Below, one piece after another: positions 7,168 through 16,635 of a stretch of 64,000 nucleotides of DNA (positions within the stretch are counted from its first letter, which is position 1; every line of letters begins with the position of its first letter). Position numbers and translations under genes: made by a program. The DNA comes from Pseudomonadota bacterium (lineage in GTDB: Bacteria > Desulfobacterota > Desulfobacteria > Desulfobacterales > JAHIVH01). The stretch covers positions 124,001 through 188,000 of the forward strand of contig JAHIVH010000132.1 of assembly GCA_018816735.1 (NCBI GenBank), given 5' to 3'. Below the pieces are notes generated by a model. The model was not told where the DNA came from. It did no database searches and saw only the letters and a program-made list of their open reading frames with translations.

Positions 7168-9378
7168 ATGAAAATACTATTCCTGCAATTGCCTCATCCT
7201 GCCAATCCGGGTAGAAATCTGCCCCTTGCATCTGCAATCCTCAAGGCCAGCATTTCCAGCCTGAATTTCATAGACGCGAGAGACGTTATCATTCTCAACA
7301 ACCGTCAGTTTGACAAACAGGGCTGTCACGCCATGATTCAGCAAGTTAAAGCCGAACAACCGGATATGATCTGTATTTCTCTCTATTTGTGGAATGTGGA
7401 CAGATCCCTTAATTTAATAAAAGAAATAAAAGCATGCCTTCCGCAGACGATCATTGTTGCAGGCGGACCTGAAGTCACGCCTGAATCCCCTATATTTTTA
7501 AATAATATTGATATCGACTATGCCATAACCGGTGAAGGGGAACAGCCTTTAAAACTGTTGCTCCATCATTTTAACCGGCCATCTTATGCGGTGGACAATA
7601 TTCTGGGTGTGGGGCTGCGGGTCAACGGGAAATGGAAATTCAATCCGGTTTCAGTTCATTATTGCGCCATTAACGATACACCATCCCCCCTGCTTCTCGA
7701 TTACTTGAATGTAGAAGATTATCAGGAAATTATGCTTTTTACCATGAGAGGATGCTTTCAGGGATGCAGTTACTGCTCCTGGAGTGCAACCGGACGGCTC
7801 AGGGCATACAATATCGAAAGGCTTAAGGATGAACTGGCTTATCTTTACCTGAAAGCAAAATCAAGCGGCCAGAAAAAAACAGTCTTTATCGGTGATTCGG
7901 CATTTAACACGTCTCCTGTTTTCAGGGAAATCTGTGAGGCCATCTATGAGATCAACACAGAGGACTTTCTTGACTTTCACTGTTTTATTCAGGCCGATCT
8001 GATCAACGAATATTCGGCAAAATTATTGAAACTGGCGGATTTCAAGCTTGTAGAGATAGATCTGCCGAGTATTCATCCTGATGTTTTAAAAAATGTGAAT
8101 CGGCCAGATCGGCTTGACGATTTCACAAATGGCATTAAGACATTGAAAAACTATGATATACCCTTGGCTGTTGCGACCATTTTGGGCCTGCCAGGCGATT
8201 CTCTGGATACGTTCCATCAAAACATGGATTTTATAACGACAAACACGCTCAGGCCGATTGTGCATAATTTGGCATTGACCCATGGCGCCCTTTTGAAGCG
8301 GAAAAAGGATCTGTTCGGGTTGGTATCGCAATCCTCGCCCCCTTTTTATATTGAGGAATCACATACATTTCCCCAAAAAGATATTCTAAAGGCCATGAAT
8401 GAGTATCAGGCGTATTCAGCAGACCTGAATTTAATCCGTAACCTTGGGCTGCCCTTAATGACAAATACGTCCTGCAATTCAGATACAGGAACTTATATTT
8501 CCGCAACAGTACCATCCCTCAGGCAAAACGGTCCAGTAACTTCTGTTGTTCTGACCCTGCCGGATGCGTGTTCATCTATTGAGAATTCCGATATTATATC
8601 CGTATTATCCCATACAATGAGCGCCAATCCCAAAATTTTGATCCGCCTGTTAAATCAGGACACCGCATCAAACGATATCAAAATCGTTCATGCCATGTTG
8701 AATGAAATTGCGCTGCATAACAAACATATGGCATGGGATCTGTTTATTCAGGACGGGTTTCCAACGTTGGCCACACACTATCTGAAGACAAAACTTTATA
8801 ATGATATTCAAACCTATTCCTGTCCGTTTTTAATGTCTCTGGATTATTTTCATCAGGGAAATGAAAACGCGATTCGAAGAAAGAGTGCCAATCTGTTTCA
8901 TATTGTCGATGCAGACCAATTTGAAAAACCGGTTTCAAGGCTCGGTGAGCAAAATATATTTTTGATGCGATTTAATCTGGAACTGCCCTATGAGGAGAAA
9001 CTGAATCGATTGGCAGATATGACATATACAAGCATTTTGGTCGAAATTGAGGCCAGCAGGACCCTCGAACAACTGGAAGCGTTTATGCATCTTCTTTCAA
9101 GGATCAGTGAAACAGGCAAACAGATTTTTTTCAACGACTGGGTTCTTCAGCGATGGTGGGAGCAGGATATCCTTAGAATAAAGCCTGTCAAACAGGACCG
9201 CTGTGAGGTATCGATTGGTGCTCATGGAATTTCGGCAAGATTATTTACGGAAAAGGATCTTTACTGGGATTCCTTGTCACGCTGGAAATTGTTTAACGCC
9301 CAGACAGAAATAGGCGATTTGAAAAAAATGCTTATCGAAAAAGCGATTCTGCGACTTTCAACTGTCCGGTATCACTGA
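7168..9378 (+). CDS. B12-binding radical SAM protein with a long unassigned C-terminus
   Basis: The 736-residue protein has an N-terminal cobalamin-binding-like Rossmann domain (about 1-135; MKILFLQLP, GGPEVTP, ITGEGE). A radical SAM domain follows (about 175-390) with the [4Fe-4S] motif CFQGCSYC and the ATILGLPGD segment. Residues 400-736 are unassigned. Such enzymes act on unactivated carbons (methylations, ring contractions, tRNA or lipid modification), but the substrate cannot be read here. The frame stays open upstream to 7087. ATG 7168 is preferred because the B12 domain begins exactly there and the upstream 27 residues look non-native. No clear operon partner. Confidence 0.85.
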   Translation: MKILFLQLPHPANPGRNLPLASAILKASISSLNFIDARDVIILNNRQFDKQGCHAMIQQVKAEQPDMICISLYLWNVDRSLNLIKEIKACLPQTIIVAGGPEVTPESPIFLNNIDIDYAITGEGEQPLKLLLHHFNRPSYAVDNILGVGLRVNGKWKFNPVSVHYCAINDTPSPLLLDYLNVEDYQEIMLFTMRGCFQGCSYCSWSATGRLRAYNIERLKDELAYLYLKAKSSGQKKTVFIGDSAFNTSPVFREICEAIYEINTEDFLDFHCFIQADLINEYSAKLLKLADFKLVEIDLPSIHPDVLKNVNRPDRLDDFTNGIKTLKNYDIPLAVATILGLPGDSLDTFHQNMDFITTNTLRPIVHNLALTHGALLKRKKDLFGLVSQSSPPFYIEESHTFPQKDILKAMNEYQAYSADLNLIRNLGLPLMTNTSCNSDTGTYISATVPSLRQNGPVTSVVLTLPDACSSIENSDIISVLSHTMSANPKILIRLLNQDTASNDIKIVHAMLNEIALHNKHMAWDLFIQDGFPTLATHYLKTKLYNDIQTYSCPFLMSLDYFHQGNENAIRRKSANLFHIVDADQFEKPVSRLGEQNIFLMRFNLELPYEEKLNRLADMTYTSILVEIEASRTLEQLEAFMHLLSRISETGKQIFFNDWVLQRWWEQDILRIKPVKQDRCEVSIGAHGISARLFTEKDLYWDSLSRWKLFNAQTEIGDLKKMLIEKAILRLSTVRYH

Positions 9379-9537
9379 TGCTGACAGCTCTGTCGGAAAA
9401 GCAGATTTAATGGGATAAAATACGAAATCATATGCGTGATATAACAGCGGTAAAAATAAATGCAGACGAAAGGTAAACCCATGATCTGTCTTCCGTCTGA
9501 CATATTATTTGTCGCTTGATTTTTTTAGGGATTGATT

Positions 9538-10044
9538 TCAGCAGCATCCTGATGAACAACCACCTTCAGATGCCGAATCACAACTGCTGCATCCTGTGGG
9601 TGCTTGGGTCGGGGTGTCACTGATGCCTACAATTTCTATATCAAATGTGAGTTTTTGTCCTGCCAGGGGATGATTCAGATCGACAATGACTTTTTCATCA
9701 TCTACGTGGGTTACCTTTGCGGGTATCTGTTGGCCGTTGGGCGTGGTCAGTGCAAGAGTCTGGCCAACCTGAGGATTCAATTCAGGTGGAATTTCCGTTC
9801 TTGAAAAAGAATGCACCGCGTCATCACTTACTTCGCCATATGCATCTTCAGGTGAAAGAGAGAACGTTTTTTTTTCATTCAACGACATGCCCATCAATTC
9901 GGTTTCAAAACCTTTGATCAGGTTTCCTGCACCCATCTCCACCTCAAGAGGATTGCGCCCCTGGCTTGAATCGAAGATTTCTCCATTTTCAAGTGTTCCT
10001 GTGTAGTCCACACTGACAAACATGCCGTTTTCAACTTTTCTCAT
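9538..10044 (-). CDS. slyD: FKBP-type peptidyl-prolyl cis-trans isomerase, SlyD-like
   Basis: This is a 168-residue cytoplasmic proline isomerase and chaperone. The FKBP core is interrupted by an insert-in-flap domain, as in SlyD (YTGTLENGEIFDSS at 15-28, then the IF domain about 70-125, then VDLNHPLAGQKLTFDIEI). The C-terminal tail is Cys-rich (GCSSCDSASEGGCSSGCC) rather than His-rich as in E. coli SlyD. It probably binds metals such as Ni or Zn. AAGGAG lies upstream of the start. It is a single-gene unit. Confidence 0.95.
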   Translation of the reverse strand: MRKVENGMFVSVDYTGTLENGEIFDSSQGRNPLEVEMGAGNLIKGFETELMGMSLNEKKTFSLSPEDAYGEVSDDAVHSFSRTEIPPELNPQVGQTLALTTPNGQQIPAKVTHVDDEKVIVDLNHPLAGQKLTFDIEIVGISDTPTQAPTGCSSCDSASEGGCSSGCC

Positions 10045-10182
10045 TATAAACTCCTTTTCGGTTCAATTTAATAATGGCTACATAGTAAGGGTTTCAGCGG
10101 ATAAGTCAACCCATCTGCTTGAAATCAGGGAAAAAATGATACTGAATGATGAATATTTCATTTAATTTCAGACGAATACACG

Positions 10183-12033
10183 TTATAATCCATTGGCCTT
10201 GACGGGCCGGGCCTTTATAGATATCGTTTCCGGAATATTGAGGCGTATCGACGGTTTGCTCATAGGGCCAGTAATGGCTATCGGAATAGTCATTCTGTTG
10301 TTTGCAGATGTCTTTGCCGTTTTTTCTGATGATACCAGGTGCAAACAGGCCATGGAATCCTTTTCGGAAAGAATAATATCGCCAAAGAGATCTATTGTCA
10401 GGTTCAAGAGATCGATTTCGCCGGATATCATGGCATCCATTCCTTCCCGTTCTTTCTGATGGCAGTTGATAAACTTTATATTCTGAAATTTGATTTTATC
10501 ATCTGTTAATTCCACATGGCCATTCAAGGAATCGGCGATGATAGGCGCATCAGGATAAACAGCTAAAAAGGATTTGTTTGGATTTATATTTAAAGACCGG
10601 GTCAGCTCCTGTCGGAGCATACTGTACCATTCAGGCGTCAATATCTGCAGGGTTCCGGAATCAATTTCTCCATGAGCCTCAAACGTTTTGGTTTCAGGAA
10701 AAGTGGTTCCTTCAAACGTCAGAATGTGCCTGCTTGAAGGTTCCTTTTTGAAAAAATCCTTTACTTCCAGTAACGTATTTGTAAAGTCCATCTGACCGGA
10801 CAGGTTTATTTTTTTCTGGTCTCCGGTTACATGGATATTCAATTCCGAGAGCCCGGAATACATAAAGTTGTCCGGCATATATTCTTTCTGGAAGGGATGA
10901 ACCTGTTTTAGATCGTCGAAGTCAATTCCCTGAGAGGAAAGGGCCAGATCAAACGTTGGATTTTTTGAAATATTCGCGATTTGACCATCAAGAATAAAAA
11001 TGGATTTGTTCAGATAAATTTTGACGTCATCAATGGCAAGCCTGTTTTCTTTCAGAGACAAAATCATGTCATTATCAATTGATATGCCCAGCATAAACGG
11101 AATGCTTTTTTCCCTGCCATCGTCAGATGATATCACGATGTTCTCTATTTTTGAGAAACCTTTCATATGGAGCCCGGACCATAAATTGCCATTTACATGG
11201 TTGTTGATCGATAACTGACCGGAAACGGGCGTGGGGAAACCAAAGGGGAAATATACGGAAAATGGTGCCACAGGCGTCTTGTTCAAAATAAAATCCATAT
11301 TTACAGGTACTTGCATAAAGTGGGTGGCATCCCGGATAGGGCCTGCCATGCCATTAAAAAAAATATTGTTGATTTCGGAAGCTGGCCCTCTTAGTGACAT
11401 GTTGACTTTAAAGGTTTCATTGATGGAAAAACCTGTTACCTCGGTTCTCACAGCATCCAGTACAACGACGTATGGTTTTCTCGGCGGCGATGCATCAATA
11501 AATGTCAATTTTCCGTCTGTCAGGGTTAAATCATCCACATTAAGCCAGCTCAACACCGGCCCTTTGTTCCCCTTAAAAAGATCGTCTATGGATAAGTTCC
11601 CGTTTTCATCCTGCAAGATGTGAACAACTGGCCGGGTGATGGTGACTTCCTTCATATTGATTTTTGCAAGCAACAGGGAAAGGGCTTTGATACTGATCGT
11701 TATCTTTTCATCTGTATAAAAATTGTCATAGTCCTTCAGGGGGTGGTCGCAAAATGCCTGATTTTCCGATATTTTTAACTGATTGATGTCGATGCCGATC
11801 CCGGTTATCAATGAAAAATCCATCTGATTGAAATCAAATTTCCGCGGGACGTTTTTTGTAAGGATCGAATTGAGAATCCGAACCTCCATTTCATGAAACC
11901 GGGAGGGGGAACGGCCAGGTTCTTTATCTTCTGCATGAGAATATATGGCAAAGAAACAAATGATAATGGCAAAAAACAGAATGTTCAGTGCAGTGAGGGG
12001 AGGACCTTTCGGAGCAGTATGTTTATTTACCAT
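10183..12033 (-). CDS. AsmA-like (DUF748-type) membrane-anchored protein
   Basis: The 616-residue protein has one N-terminal hydrophobic segment (about 13-32) that anchors or exports it. The body has repeated amphipathic beta patterns typical of AsmA/TamB-like proteins (residues 60-230: ITISIKALSLLLAKINMKEVTI..RPVVHI, VLDAVRTEV, and a late LSSQGIDFDDL block). AsmA-like proteins bridge inner and outer membrane and are implicated in lipid transport. The assignment is at superfamily level. No Shine-Dalgarno is obvious at the ATG (CCCCGGC only), so the start is moderately certain. Confidence 0.6.
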   Translation of the reverse strand: MVNKHTAPKGPPLTALNILFFAIIICFFAIYSHAEDKEPGRSPSRFHEMEVRILNSILTKNVPRKFDFNQMDFSLITGIGIDINQLKISENQAFCDHPLKDYDNFYTDEKITISIKALSLLLAKINMKEVTITRPVVHILQDENGNLSIDDLFKGNKGPVLSWLNVDDLTLTDGKLTFIDASPPRKPYVVVLDAVRTEVTGFSINETFKVNMSLRGPASEINNIFFNGMAGPIRDATHFMQVPVNMDFILNKTPVAPFSVYFPFGFPTPVSGQLSINNHVNGNLWSGLHMKGFSKIENIVISSDDGREKSIPFMLGISIDNDMILSLKENRLAIDDVKIYLNKSIFILDGQIANISKNPTFDLALSSQGIDFDDLKQVHPFQKEYMPDNFMYSGLSELNIHVTGDQKKINLSGQMDFTNTLLEVKDFFKKEPSSRHILTFEGTTFPETKTFEAHGEIDSGTLQILTPEWYSMLRQELTRSLNINPNKSFLAVYPDAPIIADSLNGHVELTDDKIKFQNIKFINCHQKEREGMDAMISGEIDLLNLTIDLFGDIILSEKDSMACLHLVSSEKTAKTSANNRMTIPIAITGPMSKPSIRLNIPETISIKARPVKANGL

Positions 12034-12147
12034 GCCGGGGTTAAACCAGAAACCCGTAATCTTGTCAATTTGAATTCAAGATAACGCTTGGAAAGGCTTT
12101 ATGGATGTTGTATAAGTAAACCATATTTCAATCATGCAGGATACATC

Positions 12148-12663
12148 ATGCGTGATGCCAAAAGGATGTCAAATATGAGAGAACTGAGTTTAAAAGATGA
12201 TATCAAGGAAACCGTTTCCAGTCTCCTTTTAAAACTGCCCATGTTTGATGAAATAGACGGTGAGGAATTAAGCATTATTTCCGGGTATATGAACTATTTT
12301 GAATTGACCAAGGGCCGCTATCTTTTCAAGGAAGGGGATGAAGGTAATTTTATCTGTTTTGTGGTTAAAGGCGGTATCGACATCATCAAAAAAACCGGTA
12401 GCGGCGAGCCAAGAACCATTGCAACCATTCACAAGGGCGCGTCCCTGGGAGAGATGTCTGTCATCGATAAAACCAGCCGGTCTGCCTCGGCAAGGGCCAA
12501 AACAGATGCCACATTGCTGATACTGTCAGAAAAGAGCTTTAATATTTTGCTCGACAAGCATCCCAAGATCGGCATCAAACTGCTCAAAGGAATGACCCGG
12601 ATCCTGAGTCTGAACATGAGACGGACCTCAAGTCTTCTCGCGGATTATATGCCGACGATCTAA
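12148..12663 (+). CDS. Cyclic-nucleotide-binding domain protein without a DNA-binding domain
   Basis: The 171-residue protein carries one cNMP-binding beta-roll (about 30-145; LFKEGDEGNFICFVVKGGIDII, and the phosphate-binding-cassette region GASLGEMSVIDKTSRSASARA). The C-terminal 25 residues are helical but too short for a Crp-type HTH, so it is probably a ligand-sensing adaptor, not a transcription factor. Start 12148 has AGGATAC six bases upstream and is preferred to the earlier in-frame ATG at 12088. The ligand is unknown. Confidence 0.8.
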   Translation: MRDAKRMSNMRELSLKDDIKETVSSLLLKLPMFDEIDGEELSIISGYMNYFELTKGRYLFKEGDEGNFICFVVKGGIDIIKKTGSGEPRTIATIHKGASLGEMSVIDKTSRSASARAKTDATLLILSEKSFNILLDKHPKIGIKLLKGMTRILSLNMRRTSSLLADYMPTI

Positions 12664-12721
12664 AAATCCATCCCTTCAGATTAACCGGACTCAGCCAAAG
12701 CTGAAAGGCAATGGCGGTTCG

Positions 12722-13759
12722 TTACTGCAGTTTTTCCGTCAGCATTTTTTGAGAGGCAAGCGCTTCCTTTATAATCGATTCCATGACTTCAGCCACAGAT
12801 GGCGTGTTATGGATAAGCCCGGTGACCTGTCCCATGAGGAACACGCCGTTTTCGTATTCTCCCTTGTCAATTGCCAGTTTGATCGCTTTATAAGCATTTG
12901 ACATCCGTGCGAGTTGCTTGGCATTGCTGTAACCTGAAAAAAGAATTCCTGCCAGCGCCTTGATCCATGGGAATCCGTATGTCCTGGCGACGAGGCGTGA
13001 ATTCAGCAGGGCTTTGAATAAATAAAGCCTGTCCTTGATCATATTCCTGGCGCCACTGGAGTCAATTGCACGGCAGGGAAGCCCGTCGATTCGATCGGAA
13101 TAGAGCGTATCATGAACAGATTTTTTATTGCTCATCTGTTTCATGTTGCTGTGCGCCGGACTCTCCTTTGTATTCATAAAGCGGGTTCCCATGGCAACTC
13201 CGTCTGCCCCTAGAGCCATTGCGGCAGCAAGCCCTCTGCCATCCGCAAAGCCACCTGCAGCGATTACCGGAATGCCTGCCACATCAACAATACTGGGGAT
13301 CAATACCATGGATGTCACCAGTCCACCATGAGCGGCTGCTTCATGACCGGTGATGATCAGTGCGTCCACGCCATATTTCTTTGCGGACAGGGCGTGCTTT
13401 TCATTGGTCACCGTAGCCACCGCAATGCCGCCATATTTATGAACCGCTTCGATCAGCCATTCTCCGCTGCCCAAAGTATAGTTGATGATATCCACCTTTT
13501 CCTGCATTAATATTTGGGCTTTTTCAGCAGAACCCGGAATCAATAGCGGCACATTGGCGCCAAACGGTTTGTCCGTTATCTTTCGGACCTTTTTTACCGC
13601 CTCTCTGGTCTGGTCAGGTGTGAGATCGGCAGTCGCCAGTATGCCCAGCCCCCCTGCATTGTTGACAGCACCGACCAGTTCCGGCGTACTGATGCCGGTC
13701 ATGCCTGATAGCAACACGGGATATTTACATCCAAATAGTTCCGTAACAGCTGTTTTCAT
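12722..13759 (-). CDS. Nitronate monooxygenase / FMN-dependent enoyl-ACP-reductase-type flavin oxidoreductase
   Basis: This is a 345-residue TIM-barrel flavoenzyme of the nitronate monooxygenase family (about 310-370). Signatures are PVLLSGMTGISTPELVGAV near the N-terminus, the FMN/catalytic His region ITGHEAAAHGG and AAGGFADGRG-x-x-AAMALGADGV-x-MGTRF. It could oxidise nitronates or act like FabK. The upstream extension to 13816 is rejected because AGGAGAG lies directly before the ATG at 13759. It is monocistronic. Confidence 0.9.
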   Translation of the reverse strand: MKTAVTELFGCKYPVLLSGMTGISTPELVGAVNNAGGLGILATADLTPDQTREAVKKVRKITDKPFGANVPLLIPGSAEKAQILMQEKVDIINYTLGSGEWLIEAVHKYGGIAVATVTNEKHALSAKKYGVDALIITGHEAAAHGGLVTSMVLIPSIVDVAGIPVIAAGGFADGRGLAAAMALGADGVAMGTRFMNTKESPAHSNMKQMSNKKSVHDTLYSDRIDGLPCRAIDSSGARNMIKDRLYLFKALLNSRLVARTYGFPWIKALAGILFSGYSNAKQLARMSNAYKAIKLAIDKGEYENGVFLMGQVTGLIHNTPSVAEVMESIIKEALASQKMLTEKLQ

Positions 13760-14157
13760 TTTTCTCTCCTGAAAAAATAAGAAAAAGCGATGGATTTTAA
13801 AAAGTTTGCTCCGCAACCAAAACAGACTTTTTGAAAATCGTCAAATGATTATACTATTCAAGACAACGCCAGTATGAAAATGCCCATTCACAATCCCATT
13901 ATACATGTGATAGTGTGTCAGTATCTTTCATGGTTCCTCCTCCTTTCTTTTAAGCTTTCCAGTTGGAAGAACCATTTATCACATTCCAATCCTGGGGAAA
14001 AGTGATCCCGGTGATTGGCCTTTGACTCAAGTTTGTCATGGCACGCATCTCTTATTCAGACCGTATCTGTATTATTGTGGCGTAAATCGACTCGGATTCT
14101 GGAACTGTCCAAAGCTATAGAATAACAGTCTAATTAAATTTTATATGGAGGGATGAA
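13760..14157. other. Divergent intergenic region with an imperfect inverted repeat
   Basis: This 398-base region lies between divergent genes. It holds GGTTCCTCC (about 13931-13939) and its near complement GGAAGAACC (about 13964-13972), an imperfect stem with one mismatch. The Shine-Dalgarno (GGAGGG) of the chemoreceptor at 14158 is at the right end. A TGGCAC at 14039 resembles a sigma-54 -24 box but no GC follows at the required spacing. No gene was recognised. Confidence 0.4.
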
Positions 14158-15279
14158 ATGAAGCTTAGTTTACGAGCTAAAATTCTTGTTACCGTATCTG
14201 TGGTGGTGGCTTTATTGATCCTTTTGGGAGGGATCTCTTTCTATGCAAGCCTCAGCCTGGTTGCTTCGGCAGATGATGCCACAAAGCGCCTGACAGATGC
14301 CAGGGAAATAAGCGATAGCGCATTATGGGCTGTAAAACAGTATATTGTTCCGGCAGTGGAAAAGGAATTGAAAAAGGATCTTCAGCGGCTGGATGGTGAA
14401 ACCGATACTGTTCTGTCCATTATTCAGGAAAAAATAGGCATCCTGGTTAAATCCACTACTGCCGAAGCCAACGAAGCCTTGTTGGGATATCAGAAAACTG
14501 CGACAAAGTTACAATACACGATTTTAATTATTGCCGTCATCGCATCAGTGCTTGGACTTGTCCTTGGTTTTCTCATTGCCAACAGCATTGCCAAACCGAT
14601 CAATAAAATTACCGCCGGCATGAGTGAAGGCGCAAACCAGGTCGCTTCCGCATCCGGCCAGGTATCTTCGGCAAGTCAATCCCTGGCCAAAGGGGCGTCT
14701 GAACAGGCAGCCGCCATAGAAGAAACCTCCTCATCCATGGAAGAGATGTCCGCCATGATCAAGAAAAATGCTGAGAATGCGGGCCATGCAGACAGGCTTA
14801 TGAAAGAAGCCAACACAGTTGTCGTCACTGCCAATCAATCAATGGAACAACTGACCCAGTCCATGGCCGACATTTCCAGGGCCAGTGAAGAAACTTCAAA
14901 AATTATCAAGACTATTGATGAAATCGCCTTTCAGACCAACCTTCTGGCCTTGAATGCCGCTGTTGAAGCCGCCCGTGCCGGAGAGGCAGGCGCCGGTTTT
15001 GCCGTTGTGGCAGATGAAGTCAGGAATCTTGCCATGAGAGCGTCTGATGCGGCAAAAAACACTGCCAGCATGATAGAGGGACCCGTTAAAAAAGTCAAAG
15101 ACGGATCGGAACTTGTGACAACCACCAATGACGCGTTTAAAAAAGTAGCAGAGCGTTCAGCCAAGGTCGGCGATATTGTTGCAGAGATTGCAGAAGCATC
15201 CAAGGAACAGGCCAGCGGTATTGAACAGGTGAATCTTGCCATAACGGACATGGTCGACGCCATTATCCTTATTTTCTGA
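14158..15279 (+). CDS. Methyl-accepting chemotaxis protein, short and probably truncated at the C-terminus
   Basis: The 373-residue chemoreceptor has two transmembrane helices (about 8-30 and 120-145) around a short periplasmic segment, followed by a cytoplasmic helical region. The conserved hairpin tip is present (FQTNLLALNAAVEAARAGEAG-x-GFAVVADEVRNLA). The second methylation helix begins (EASKEQASGIEQVNLAITDM) but ends abruptly in VDAIILIF. Related receptors continue about 40-60 residues more (QQNAA...EEMS). This suggests a late frameshift or nonsense change. It may still couple to CheA/CheW because the tip is complete. Confidence 0.9.
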   Translation: MKLSLRAKILVTVSVVVALLILLGGISFYASLSLVASADDATKRLTDAREISDSALWAVKQYIVPAVEKELKKDLQRLDGETDTVLSIIQEKIGILVKSTTAEANEALLGYQKTATKLQYTILIIAVIASVLGLVLGFLIANSIAKPINKITAGMSEGANQVASASGQVSSASQSLAKGASEQAAAIEETSSSMEEMSAMIKKNAENAGHADRLMKEANTVVVTANQSMEQLTQSMADISRASEETSKIIKTIDEIAFQTNLLALNAAVEAARAGEAGAGFAVVADEVRNLAMRASDAAKNTASMIEGPVKKVKDGSELVTTTNDAFKKVAERSAKVGDIVAEIAEASKEQASGIEQVNLAITDMVDAIILIF

Positions 15280-15347
15280 CCTCCCATTTTTGTATCCAAT
15301 TGACTTTATCGTCATGTGATATTAAAGAATCAGCATCAGGAGGCACC

Positions 15348-16181
15348 ATGAAAATTAACATCGTTTATTTCTCACAGACCGGTAATACCCGGAAAGTTGC
15401 CAAATCGATGGCAGAGGTATTTCAATCCAAAGGACATGACGTCAGGACACTTTCTTTTAAAAAAGCAGTGTCTGATGTCTTTATCAACTGTGACCTGATA
15501 GGTGTGGGGGCGCCTTGCTTTGAAAGCCAGGCACCTTCACCTGTCAGAGAACTGTTGTGGGATTTGCCGGACCTCACCGGAAAAAAGGCATTTGTATTTT
15601 CCACATCCGGCGGCGGGCCAGGTAAGGTTCTATATGACCTGGCAAAGCCATTGATGAAAAAAGGGGCCGACGTTATTGGCGGGTTTCTGTGCCGCGGCAC
15701 ATGCTTCTATCCGGTTCCCTGTCTGGTCGGGCGCTTTCCTGAGCGTCCGGATGAAGAGGATTTGGCACATGCAAAAGTCTTTGCCGGTTCGGTGATCGAT
15801 CATGTCTCCTCCGGTATTTCCGGGCCCATGCCCGGAAGCCGTCCGGATGCCCTGAAACACGGCCTTGGATTTTATCATATCATCGGTGACCTGATGAATG
15901 ATTCCCTGATCCGTTTAATGATGCCAAAACCGAAAGTTGACAGTGCCAAATGCACGGCATGTGGCTGGTGTGTGGCAGAGTGCCCGACAAACAGCATCAT
16001 TCTTGATCCCCAACCGGTTTTTGCCAAAACGTGTTTCCGCTGCTACCGGTGTCTTACCGGATGTCCGGAAGATGCGCTAATGGTCAAATGGGGAATAGCC
16101 AATTTCATGGTCTGGACGCTCTACAACCAGACTTTTGAACGATGGCTGGGAGATATTCAAAAAGGGGAAAAAATTTACTGA
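15348..16181 (+). CDS. EFR1-type flavodoxin-ferredoxin fusion
   Basis: This is a 277-residue redox protein. The N-terminal flavodoxin fold has the FMN phosphate loop SQTGNTRKVA (residues 9-18). It ends in two [4Fe-4S] ferredoxin motifs, CTACGWCVAECP and CFRCYRCLTGCP (about 205-250). Electrons could pass from FMN to the clusters. ATG 15348 has a perfect AGGAGG seven bases upstream, so the longer frame from 15300 is rejected. The small membrane protein downstream (16247) is probably cotranscribed. Confidence 0.93.
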   Translation: MKINIVYFSQTGNTRKVAKSMAEVFQSKGHDVRTLSFKKAVSDVFINCDLIGVGAPCFESQAPSPVRELLWDLPDLTGKKAFVFSTSGGGPGKVLYDLAKPLMKKGADVIGGFLCRGTCFYPVPCLVGRFPERPDEEDLAHAKVFAGSVIDHVSSGISGPMPGSRPDALKHGLGFYHIIGDLMNDSLIRLMMPKPKVDSAKCTACGWCVAECPTNSIILDPQPVFAKTCFRCYRCLTGCPEDALMVKWGIANFMVWTLYNQTFERWLGDIQKGEKIY

Positions 16182-16246
16182 TTGAAGAAAATCGAATATG
16201 GGTCAATGTCACATATCCGGCAATCATCAACCTCAGGAGGCGGTCA

Positions 16247-16615
16247 ATGCCGAAAGAAAGTTATTACAGGAAATTATTTTTTATCAGCGCCATATGGAAC
16301 TGGGGGGTAACCCTTACCTTTGCAGTCGGATACAGGGTCGTGTTTCCGTTGTTTGGCATGGAGCTGCCCGTATACCCCGTATTTTTTCTGATGTTTTTGG
16401 GTTTATGTTTTGTTTTTGGAATCGGGTATTACTGGGTTTCGACGGATTTGACCCACAATCGCGGCATCGTGAAAATGGGGATAATCGGCAAATTGCTGGT
16501 TTTTGCGGGACTGTTATGGGCAGGCATTTCAGGGCAGATCAATTTTATTTTTGTGGGTGCAGGGATAGTGGATCTTGTTTTTGCGACCCTTTTTATCGGG
16601 TTTTTAAAAAATTAA
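16247..16615 (+). CDS. Small four-helix membrane protein of unknown function
   Basis: The 122-residue protein has about four transmembrane helices (residues 10-28, 43-65, 78-95 and 97-118). ATG 16247 is chosen because AGGAGG lies just before it. The frame is open upstream to 16142, but that part overlaps the preceding gene. It sits 65 bases after the flavodoxin-ferredoxin gene and is probably in the same transcript. No family was recognised. Confidence 0.65.
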   Translation: MPKESYYRKLFFISAIWNWGVTLTFAVGYRVVFPLFGMELPVYPVFFLMFLGLCFVFGIGYYWVSTDLTHNRGIVKMGIIGKLLVFAGLLWAGISGQINFIFVGAGIVDLVFATLFIGFLKN

Positions 16616-16635
16616 ACGTAAGATATTTACTCCTG

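Noticed and set aside
12088..12147. Upstream start for the cyclic-nucleotide protein
   Set aside because: AGGATAC fits the ATG at 12148 better and the extra residues do not resemble the family.
14039..14056. Sigma-54 promoter before the chemoreceptor
   Set aside because: TGGCAC is present but no GC occurs at the required -12 spacing.
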